Source: Thalassospira sp.
Lineage (GTDB): Bacteria; Pseudomonadota; Alphaproteobacteria; Rhodospirillales; Thalassospiraceae
Assembly (NCBI RefSeq): GCF_030690045.1
Contig: NZ_JAUYHK010000005.1
Coordinates: forward strand, 145,584 to 209,583
Direction: 5' to 3'
DNA length: 64,000 bases
A program made the position numbers and the translations under genes. The notes under the pieces are model-generated. The model was not told the origin of the DNA, ran no database searches, and worked only from the letters and a program-made list of their open reading frames with translations. Within the stretch, counting starts at the first letter, position 1. Each line of letters begins with the position of its first letter. Positions 1-5,736 of this stretch are shown piece after piece.

Positions 1-1
1 C

Positions 2-1351
2 GCAAAACTGCGCGATGAATATCTGAATGCCACACGCTGTAACGGCAATGGTGCCTGTTTCAATTATGATCTGGCCGATGCCATGTGCCCGTCTTACAAG
101 GTGACGCGCGACCGCGTTCATTCGCCCAAGGGCCGGGCGGGCCTGATCCGCGAATGGATCCGGCAACGCAGTGTCGGCAACGATGCCGATGCCCCCGAAC
201 TGGCCTTTGCCAATGCGCGGGATTTTTCCCATGATGTCTATGATGCGATGGCCGGGTGCCTGTCGTGCAAGGCATGTGCGGGGCAATGCCCGGTCCGGGT
301 CGATATCCCCGAAATGAAATCACGGTTTCTCGAAGCCTATCACCAACGCTACAAACGCCCGATCAATGATTATGGGGTTGCACAGCTTGAAACCCTCGCC
401 CCCCTGATGGCAAAGGCCCCCTTGCTGTTTAACACCCTGACCGGCCTGCCCCCGCTGCGCTGGCTTCTGGCCCGCACCATCGGGCTGGAAGATTTGCCGA
501 TGCTCAGCCGCCGCAACCTGAAATCCGCCCTGCGCGACCGGGGCATTGCGCCGTTTGATGCGGCACAGCTTGCCGCCCTGTCACCGGCACAAAAGGCCGG
601 ATCGGTGATGCTGATTCAGGATTGTTTCACCAGCCATTATGACGCGGATGTGGTGATCGCCCATGTCGATCTGCTGCAAAAACTGGGCTATCGCGTGTTT
701 GTGCCGCCCTATCGCCCCAATGGCAAGCCATTGCATGTCAAGGGCTTCCTCAAACGGTTTGACCGGCTGGCGGCCCGCAATGACGCCACATACCATGCCC
801 TTGCCCAACAGGGCATTGCGATGATCGGGATCGAGGCCAGCGTCACCCTGACCTATCGACAGGAATATGCCCAGCGCCTTGAAAACCGCCCGGATTATGC
901 CATTCGCCTGTTTCATGAATGGCTGCATGATGAAATTGCCACAGGCCGCCTGACCCCGCCCCCGGTCAAACCCGGCGCCGGTGTTAATGGCGTTAACACT
1001 GCAACCGCCAACGCAACCACAAACGCCACCGCCACCCTGTTCCCCCATTGCACCGAAAAAACATCGATCCCCGATGTCACGGTGAAATGGCAGAAAATCT
1101 TTGCGGCCTTTGGCCTGACCCTGAGCGGGGAACGCACCGGATGTTGCGGCATGGCCGGGGTCTATGGCCACGAAACCGCCCACCGGGAAACCTCCCGCGC
1201 CCTTTATGATCAAAGCTGGCAGAAAAAAGTCGCCACCACCGGCCTTGAAAACATGCTGGTCACCGGCTTTTCCTGCCGCTGTCAGGTCAAACGGTTTGAG
1301 GGGGCAAAGCCGAAACATCCTGTTGAATATCTGTCGGCTCTGCTAAACTGA
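2..1351 (+). CDS. FAD/FMN and Fe-S oxidoreductase, YdiJ (D-2-hydroxyglutarate dehydrogenase) type, C-terminal part
   Basis: The frame is open from base 2, so this is the last 449 residues of a gene that begins outside the window. It carries the C-terminal ferredoxin-like and CCG parts of YdiJ-type FAD-linked dehydrogenases. A CNGNGACF...MCPSY segment (residues 13-31) is followed by PKGRAG. A CLSCKACAGQCP cluster motif lies near residue 86. Late cysteines follow in HCTEKT, TGCCGM and SCRC. Family knowledge: such enzymes oxidise D-2-hydroxyacids (E. coli YdiJ acts on D-2-hydroxyglutarate) and pass electrons through Fe-S clusters. The FAD-binding half is not visible, so substrate is inferred from the C-terminal pattern only. 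Confidence 0.85.
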   Translation, partial: AKLRDEYLNATRCNGNGACFNYDLADAMCPSYKVTRDRVHSPKGRAGLIREWIRQRSVGNDADAPELAFANARDFSHDVYDAMAGCLSCKACAGQCPVRVDIPEMKSRFLEAYHQRYKRPINDYGVAQLETLAPLMAKAPLLFNTLTGLPPLRWLLARTIGLEDLPMLSRRNLKSALRDRGIAPFDAAQLAALSPAQKAGSVMLIQDCFTSHYDADVVIAHVDLLQKLGYRVFVPPYRPNGKPLHVKGFLKRFDRLAARNDATYHALAQQGIAMIGIEASVTLTYRQEYAQRLENRPDYAIRLFHEWLHDEIATGRLTPPPVKPGAGVNGVNTATANATTNATATLFPHCTEKTSIPDVTVKWQKIFAAFGLTLSGERTGCCGMAGVYGHETAHRETSRALYDQSWQKKVATTGLENMLVTGFSCRCQVKRFEGAKPKHPVEYLSALLN

Positions 1352-1380
1352 TTCCGTTATTCTGGATAACCGACGCCGGT

Positions 1381-1410
1381 GCAGATATGAACAATGCAGA
1401 TATGAACAAT
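1381..1410 (+). repeat. 15-bp perfect tandem duplication spanning the XRE start region
   Basis: The 15-mer GCAGATATGAACAAT occurs twice back to back at 1381-1395 and 1396-1410. It duplicates a start codon in frame, giving ATGs at 1387, 1402 and, just after the repeat, 1411. Confidence 0.9.
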
Positions 1411-1686
1411 ATGGATGTGCGCGATATCATCGCGGCCAAAGACGCAAACAGCGGCGGCCATGCCCTGCCCACCGCATATGCCCGTCGTATCTTCATGGAA
1501 ATTGATCCTCCGCTGACCGTATGGCGCGATTATCGCGGCATGACGCAGCGCGACCTTGCCCGGAAAGCCGGGATTGCACCCGGTTATCTGTCGAAAATCG
1601 AAAACGGCAAAAAAGCCGGGTCGCTTGACGCATGGCGCAAACTCGCCGCCGCCCTTGATGCCCCGATTGATGCGCTGGTGGCCTGA
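1387..1686 (+). CDS. XRE-family helix-turn-helix regulator
   Basis: A 99-residue protein whose C-terminal half is a Cro/C1-type HTH domain: WRDYRGMTQRDLARKAGIAP then GYLSKIENGKK, ending in a typical LAAALDAPIDAL helix. The N-terminal 35 residues are not recognised. Three in-frame ATGs (1387, 1402, 1411) arise from the tandem duplication, none with a strong Shine-Dalgarno, so the start is uncertain and 1411 is equally possible. Short stand-alone XRE proteins can be repressors or antitoxins. No toxin-like partner is visible: the next gene is a Dabb protein 18 bases downstream, probably co-transcribed. Confidence 0.8.
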   Translation: MNNADMNNMDVRDIIAAKDANSGGHALPTAYARRIFMEIDPPLTVWRDYRGMTQRDLARKAGIAPGYLSKIENGKKAGSLDAWRKLAAALDAPIDALVA

Positions 1687-1704
1687 CAAAGGAAAAACCC
1701 CGCC

Positions 1705-2034
1705 GTGATCCGCCATATCGTCCTGATCAAATTCAAACCGGATATCAACAAAGCCGCAATCAACAACCTGTTTGACGCACTGGCAACCCTTGGCGACCAG
1801 ATCGCCGAAATGCGCGGCTTTGACGGCGGAATATCGGTCAGCCCGGAAAACCTCGAACAGGGTTTCCGGCACGGCTTCAGCATTGATTTCGACGATGCCA
1901 AGGCGCGGGATGCCTATCTGGCCCATCCCCGACATCAGGCACTGGGCGCAGAACTGGTCAAGGCCGCCAATGGCGGGATTTCAGGGCTGATTGTGTTTGA
2001 TTTGGAAGTACAGGTGTTTAGTCCCCGCCTTTGA
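1705..2034 (+). CDS. Dabb (stress-responsive alpha/beta barrel) domain protein
   Basis: A 109-residue protein starting at GTG 1705 behind an AAGGAAAA purine stretch. The opening IRHIVLIKFKPD, followed by a central segment and a SIDFDDAKARDAYLAHPRH motif, is the single ferredoxin-like Dabb domain, which normally dimerises into an alpha/beta barrel. Members range from plant stress proteins to small bacterial proteins, mostly of unknown role, so function is not assigned. It is 18 bases behind the XRE gene, suggesting one transcript. Residues after about 100 (EVQVFSPRL) extend past the domain. Confidence 0.85.
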   Translation: MIRHIVLIKFKPDINKAAINNLFDALATLGDQIAEMRGFDGGISVSPENLEQGFRHGFSIDFDDAKARDAYLAHPRHQALGAELVKAANGGISGLIVFDLEVQVFSPRL

Positions 2035-2201
2035 TGGTGCGGGTCGCCTGTAAACCTTTCGGGTTCAGTTATCCGGATTATGCAGATGGCGTAATCGATA
2101 GCCGTATTGTCATTGAAGACTTCTTCCTTGGCGGTAACAATGTCGTTGAATTGCTGGTTGACGAAAATCAGCAAGCCTTTGACCTTACCATATTTCTCTA
2201 A
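2034..2201 (+). pseudogene. Possible gene remnant, 55 codons (calcium-binding/RTX-like C-terminus?)
   Basis: An ATG overlaps the stop of the Dabb gene and opens 55 codons ending at TAA 2199-2201. The translation contains SRIVIEDFFLGGNNVVELL and ends QQAFDLTIFL. The IVIEDFF..GGNN pattern resembles, from memory, C-terminal segments of large RTX/cadherin-like calcium-binding proteins. No Shine-Dalgarno precedes it, and the stretch is more AT-rich than its neighbours. It may be the 3' end of a decayed large gene rather than a working small gene. The match is by eye only. Confidence 0.3.
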
Positions 2202-2217
2202 CTGAGTTGCGCGAGCA

Positions 2218-2249
2218 CTCTCCGATCTTTAGCCATAGGATCGGGGAGG
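2218..2249. repeat. Imperfect inverted repeat upstream of the sigma-54 promoter
   Basis: CTCCGATC and GATCGGGGAG form an 8-bp dyad with a two-base bulge, separated by 11-12 bases. It lies about 20-50 bases upstream of the -24 element. It could be an activator site or a terminator for the upstream genes, but no U-tract follows. Confidence 0.4.
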
Positions 2250-2268
2250 TTCCTGTCAGCCACTCTAC

Positions 2269-2284
2269 TGGCACGAAAATTGCT
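2269..2284 (+). promoter_or_regulatory. Sigma-54 (RpoN) promoter, -24/-12
   Basis: TGGCACGAAAATTGCT matches the sigma-54 consensus TGGCACG-N4-TTGCW exactly: -24 element at 2269-2275, -12 element at 2280-2284. Transcription would start near 2295, about 30 bases ahead of the TTG start at 2325. No other match was noticed ahead of the second gene copy, so both hypothetical genes would share this promoter. Confidence 0.75.
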
Positions 2285-2324
2285 GATTGCGAGCACAACC
2301 TGAATGAGAACACAGGAGGTCAAA

Positions 2325-2906
2325 TTGACTGCAATTTTCGCATCGCAAAATTTCGTCCACTTAGCGCAAGTGTCTGAGGGTCATATTGGACGACCGACCG
2401 AAATGGCCAATGAAATGCTCGCCCGCGAGAGAGACCATCTCCGTGCCAAGATCGAATATGACAGCAAAGCCCAACTGGAATGGCAAAATGCACAGCCAAT
2501 CTATTCGGGTTTCCGGTTGAATGGTGAACTGGTTGGTATGATCGGTGTGAATACCGGGTTTACCGGCAGCGGCATTTCCGATGGTGGCGCGTACCAGCGC
2601 GCAATAGAAGTTGCCAAACAAACAGGGTTAACTGGCGAAGCCTTTGCCAAATATGCCACAGATCAGGTGTCCCAGGCACTGAAAGCCCGTTATGGCGACC
2701 GTATCGAAGTCGAAGTCTATGATACAGAAAATCGTCCGACATCCGGTGAAATGCACACAGAAATGTTCGGCCCGCCCGCCTCAACACCGGACACTCCCAA
2801 ATTCAATGACAGCGAACTCGCCTGGATGAAAGTCTTCGCGCAACTCTATTCGCAAAATTTCGGTGAGGATCCGTTTGCCGGTTTGGATGTTCCGTACGAC
2901 CAGTAG
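2325..2906 (+). CDS. Hypothetical protein, copy A of a tandem pair
   Basis: Not recognised. The start is placed at TTG 2325 because a perfect AGGAGG (2314-2319) sits five bases before it; an in-frame ATG at 2304 lies upstream of that ribosome site and is less likely. The 193-residue product is soluble-looking and acidic, with no signal peptide or membrane segment. A central conserved block has LNGELVGMIGVNTGFTGSG, then RAIEVAKQTGLTGEA, then GEMHTEMFG, and it ends EDPFAGLDVPYDQ. The N-terminal 50 residues differ from copy B and look helical. The TGEMHTEMFG and FRLNGELVG segments are the best seeds for a family search. A sigma-54 promoter suggests regulated expression, for example by nitrogen, motility or surface signals; that is inference. 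Confidence 0.8.
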   Translation: MTAIFASQNFVHLAQVSEGHIGRPTEMANEMLARERDHLRAKIEYDSKAQLEWQNAQPIYSGFRLNGELVGMIGVNTGFTGSGISDGGAYQRAIEVAKQTGLTGEAFAKYATDQVSQALKARYGDRIEVEVYDTENRPTSGEMHTEMFGPPASTPDTPKFNDSELAWMKVFAQLYSQNFGEDPFAGLDVPYDQ

Positions 2907-2952
2907 GTCATCAAGCCGACTGAAACCCGAAAAACCCGACTTCTGACATGCC
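2868..2952 (+). repeat. Direct repeat, left copy (3' end of copy A plus flank)
   Basis: This 85-bp stretch, from GATCCGTTTGCCGG through the stop codon to CTTCTGACATGCC, recurs almost unchanged at 3515-3601, with a 3-base insertion and one or two substitutions. It marks a tandem duplication with a period of about 647 bp. Confidence 0.9.
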
Positions 2953-2977
2953 TGATGACAATGAGATGGAGGCAAAA

Positions 2978-3556
2978 ATGACAACTATTTCTTCGACTGT
3001 GACTATTGGACAGCAAAACCGGGTTCAGGCAGAATTCAAATCTGGTCTGGATGATTTTACCAAAGACCTGATGGTGCAACAAAAAGAATGGTTGGCAGCA
3101 AAACTTGCATATGACGGTGAAGCTCAACGGGCTTCGCAAAATGCTCAACCAATACATACGACCTTTCGGCTGAACGGAAAACTGGTAGGAATGATCGGTG
3201 TGAATAGCGGTTTTACTGGCACCGGAATTTCCGATGGTGGTGCGTATCTGCGCGCAATAGAAGTTGCCAAACAAACAGGGTTAACCGGCGAAGCCGCTAC
3301 CGATTATGCAAGTGAACAGGTGTCTCAAGCATTAAAAGATCGCTATGGCGTAAATATAGAAGTCGAAGTCTTTGAACCGGGAAATCGTCCGACAACTGGC
3401 GAGATGCACACAGAAATGTTCGGTGAGGCAACCTCCCTGTATGAAGGGATGAGTTCAGACTGGATGGCCTATATCAAGCATTTCGCTCAGACTTACGCCC
3501 AGACTTTTGGCGAAGATCCGTTTGCCGGTTTGGATGTTCCGTATGACGACCAGTAG
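2978..3556 (+). CDS. Hypothetical protein, copy B of a tandem pair
   Basis: Paralogue of the preceding gene, 192 residues. The start is set at ATG 2978 because TGGAGG lies five bases upstream; the ATG at 2948 would add ten residues and falls inside the duplicated flank. It shares the core LNGKLVGMIGVNSGFTGTG, RAIEVAKQTGLTGEA, GEMHTEMFG and the end EDPFAGLDVPYDDQ. The first 45 residues (TISSTVTIGQQNRVQ...) and the region before the tail are diverged. There is a 71-base gap to copy A and no second promoter visible, so the two are probably bicistronic. Some blocks are nearly identical in DNA while neighbouring blocks have drifted, which suggests gene conversion. Function unknown. Confidence 0.8.
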   Translation: MTTISSTVTIGQQNRVQAEFKSGLDDFTKDLMVQQKEWLAAKLAYDGEAQRASQNAQPIHTTFRLNGKLVGMIGVNSGFTGTGISDGGAYLRAIEVAKQTGLTGEAATDYASEQVSQALKDRYGVNIEVEVFEPGNRPTTGEMHTEMFGEATSLYEGMSSDWMAYIKHFAQTYAQTFGEDPFAGLDVPYDDQ

Positions 3557-3601
3557 GTCATCAAGCCGACTGAATCCCGAAAACCCGACTTCTGACATGC
3601 C
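3515..3601 (+). repeat. Direct repeat, right copy (3' end of copy B plus flank)
   Basis: Near-identical to 2868-2952, including about 45 bases of non-coding sequence after the stop codon. The duplication therefore included the 3' flank. Confidence 0.9.
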
Positions 3602-3630
3602 GGTTGGCAGGATGCTGACCGGTTCGTTTT

Positions 3631-3666
3631 TTCCTACACCAAGGTATTGGCTCAAAGGTGTAGGAA
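3631..3666. repeat. 10-bp perfect inverted repeat after the tandem genes
   Basis: TTCCTACACC (3631-3640) and GGTGTAGGAA (3657-3666) form a perfect stem with a 16-base loop, 75 bases after copy B. There is no U-run after it on the plus strand, so it is a weak terminator candidate or a binding site. Confidence 0.6.
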
Positions 3667-4339
3667 TAATGTGCCTTCGATCATGCATTTCTTTGCCCCC
3701 CTCTCGCCCGATTGAGCAAAAGACATATTGAGATGATGCTCAAAACTGTTTCTGTTGCTCCGGCTGGTGACCTGCTTCCGCAAAACCAGCCAGTGAAAAT
3801 GCTGCACCACAGATACCCTCCCCTGACGGCGGTGACGACGACAAAGGGGCAATCCGGCCAAAGCCCACCCACCCGTCTTTCCGGCAGAGTCCGTGCCCGC
3901 AAATGCGAACGCAGGACTCCCTGCCGCCGCCGGGCATTTGTCCCCTCGCCAACCGGACCCGCCGCAAGACAGCCCCCGCTTTCGGGGCTGTGGCAACAAA
4001 GGCGCACCCCGCCCAAAGCCTGCCTTTCCCGTGACCACGGGCACCGGACAAACCTCGGGCATCTGCCTGCCTCGCCAACAAGCCCGCCAAAGGTCCCGTC
4101 GCCCGCTCCCGCCCCTCCCCGGTCAGGCCCGACGCTGCCGGATCATGCCGGATGCCATTCCGGGCAGGCAAGCCGCCCACAAGACGCAATTCGGGCGTCT
4201 TGATCTTTGGCCGGGTCAGACCGCCTACGCACTACCCCCGTAATGGCTTTTCCACCCGCCGGTTATGGTCATGCGATTTCGCTTTCCAATCTGTCTGTCA
4301 TTTTGCCGCTGCATCATCGTCTCTTTCATCTGGCCCAAA
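3667..4339. other. Gene-poor, GC-rich stretch with no supportable coding sequence
   Basis: Several overlapping open frames exist on both strands, but their translations are Pro/Arg/Gly-rich, have no recognisable motifs and have poor ribosome sites. GC is clearly higher than in the AT-rich DNA on either side, which keeps frames open by chance. A perfect 8-bp hairpin (CAAGACGC/GCGTCTTG, 4180-4202) is the only clear local structure. The stretch could be a decayed gene or an unrecognised RNA. Confidence 0.5.
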
Positions 4340-4401
4340 CGCAAAAACCCGCAAGGTACAAGCCTTGCGGGTTTCGGTCCGGGCGCATTTGCCCCGTTGA
4401 T
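4340..4401 (-). ncRNA. Candidate short RNA, about 60 nt, with intrinsic terminator
   Basis: Reading leftwards, a plausible promoter (4408-4436) is followed within about 30 bases by a terminator hairpin ending in five T. No gene lies downstream on this strand, so the transcript would be a free short RNA with a small 5' hairpin (GGGC..GCCC). It could instead encode a 20-codon peptide starting at an ATG just after GGGGCAA. No known family is recognised. Confidence 0.4.
4343..4374 (-). terminator. Intrinsic terminator (12-bp perfect stem)
   Basis: AAACCCGCAAGG and CCTTGCGGGTTT pair perfectly around a 6-base loop (4357-4362). On the minus strand the stem runs into TTTTT at 4347-4343, which fixes the direction. 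Confidence 0.8.
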
Positions 4402-4407
4402 TTTTCT

Positions 4408-4436
4408 GTTATGCCACAACGAAAAGAACAAAGCAA
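4408..4436 (-). promoter_or_regulatory. Candidate sigma-70 promoter for the short minus-strand RNA
   Basis: On the minus strand TTGCTT (4436-4431) is 17 bases from CATAAC (4413-4408). Runs of A and T just upstream (4438-4470) could act as an UP element. The start would be near 4401. Confidence 0.45.
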
Positions 4437-4631
4437 GAACTTTTTTCAAAAAATCTGAAAAAACTTTGCTTGCGCACTGTCGGCCGGTCAAAAATGATTT
4501 AAAAACAATATGTTGAACATACACACAGAAGGCAAAAAACATGTCGGCATTCTCTGATCCGGGCGCAAAGGGAGCAGTTTGCGCAAGATCAAAGACCGGA
4601 ACAACAGTTTGATTTAGAACCACTCCTGTTT

Positions 4632-4709
4632 GCAAAATGCCGAGGGGCGTTTGGGATGTGGTCCTGCACCCCACATTGATGACCATCAGTCATCAACCCG
4701 GCATTTTGC
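4632..4709 (+). promoter_or_regulatory. Predicted three-way-junction RNA leader ahead of the efflux operon
   Basis: Three nested perfect helices can be drawn. P1 is GCAAAATGCCG (4632-4642) with CGGCATTTTGC (4699-4709), 11 bp. P2 is ATGTGG (4656-4661) with CCACAT (4671-4676). P3 is TGATGAC (4677-4683) with GTCATCA (4689-4695). P2 and P3 abut directly and could stack. GGGG at 4644-4647 could alternatively pair with CCCC at 4669-4672 and open P2. The element ends 31 bases before the ATG at 4741. It resembles a riboswitch or protein-bound leader in architecture, but matches no class I recognise. P3 alone could also be a DNA operator. Confidence 0.5.
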
Positions 4710-4740
4710 GTGGCACCGCCGGACGATTTCAGGAGCGACA

Positions 4741-5736
4741 ATGAAAAGCCTCAAACGGATAGTGATTGTTCTGGTGTTGGTGGCGGTGGCCGCCGGGGCC
4801 GGGTATTATGGCTGGCAGCAACAACAGGATGAGTTGCCCCGCTATATCGCGTTCGGCAATGGCCGGATCGAGGCCGAAACCGTCCATATCGCCGCGAAAT
4901 ATGCCGGGCGGGTTGCCGATGTTCTGGTGCAGGAAGGCGATTCGGTCAAATCGGGCGATATTCTGGCACGCATGGATACCGCCGAACTCGAAGCAAGCCT
5001 TGCCAAGGCCCGTGCCGAGGTCGCCCGCGCCGAACAGGCGGTGTCGGAATCCCGCGCCGAAATTGTTCAGCGCGAAAGCCAGTTGAATTTTGCCCGGCAA
5101 CAACTGGACCGCGCCACCGAATTGCTGAAACGCGATAATATTTCCCGCGAACAGGCCGAACAGCGCCGCTCCGAACGCGATATTGCCGAGGCGGTTCTGG
5201 TTGCAGCAAGGGCCCGTCTGGTCAGTTCCGAACGGTCGGTCGAGGCAGCAGAGGCCGAAGCAAGGCGGGTGCAAATCCAGATTGACGATTCGGTCCTGAA
5301 AGCCCCGCGTGCCGGGCGCGTGCAATATCGCCTTGCCGAACCGGGCGAGGTTCTGGCATCGGGCGGCAAGGTGATCACCCTGCTCGATCTGACCGATGTG
5401 TATATGACGGTGTTTTTGCCAACCAGTCAGGCGGGTCTGACCTTTGTTGGCAATGAAGCCCGCATCGTTCTGGACGCCGCACCCGATTTTGTCATCCCCG
5501 CCCTGATTTCCTTTGTGTCGGCCGATGCGCAATTCACCCCGCGCGAGGTCGAAACCAAAAGCGAACGCGAAAAACTGATGTTCCGGACCAAGGTGCAGAT
5601 CGATCATGATTTGCTGGCCGCCCATATTGAAAAGGTCAAAACCGGCCTGCCGGGTGTTGCCTATGTTTCATTGGGGCGTGGCGGGGAATGGCCGGAATTC
5701 CTGACGGTTGCCCTGCCGCCGGAGGCCGCGCAATGA
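4741..5736 (+). CDS. HlyD-family membrane-fusion protein of an ABC efflux system (YhiI-like)
   Basis: 331 residues starting at ATG 4741 behind AGGAG. One N-terminal membrane anchor (residues about 5-23) is followed by a first lipoyl half ([22 protein letters not shown], about 58-80), a long charged coiled-coil hairpin (about 82-180) and the second lipoyl half ([20 protein letters not shown]). A beta-barrel region completes it. It would sit in the periplasm and connect the inner-membrane ABC transporter to an outer-membrane channel. Its ATG-TGA overlaps the next gene by four bases. The order HlyD, double-ATPase, permease matches E. coli yhiI-rbbA-yhhJ. Confidence 0.9.
   Translation: MKSLKRIVIVLVLVAVAAGAGYYGWQQQQDELPRYIAFGNGRIEAETVHIAAKYAGRVADVLVQEGDSVKSGDILARMDTAELEASLAKARAEVARAEQAVSESRAEIVQRESQLNFARQQLDRATELLKRDNISREQAEQRRSERDIAEAVLVAARARLVSSERSVEAAEAEARRVQIQIDDSVLKAPRAGRVQYRLAEPGEVLASGGKVITLLDLTDVYMTVFLPTSQAGLTFVGNEARIVLDAAPDFVIPALISFVSADAQFTPREVETKSEREKLMFRTKVQIDHDLLAAHIEKVKTGLPGVAYVSLGRGGEWPEFLTVALPPEAAQ

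Noticed and set aside
581..1318. 245-codon minus-strand frame opposite the YdiJ-like gene
   Set aside because: It lies antisense to clear Fe-S motifs, has no family motif and is a GC-driven shadow.
3712..4243. Overlapping open frames of 116-163 codons on both strands in the GC-rich stretch
   Set aside because: Pro/Arg-rich translations with no motif and no ribosome site; six-frame openness is explained by GC content.
4225..4686. 153-codon minus-strand frame across the candidate RNA and leader
   Set aside because: It runs through a perfect terminator and the predicted leader stems, and its product resembles nothing.
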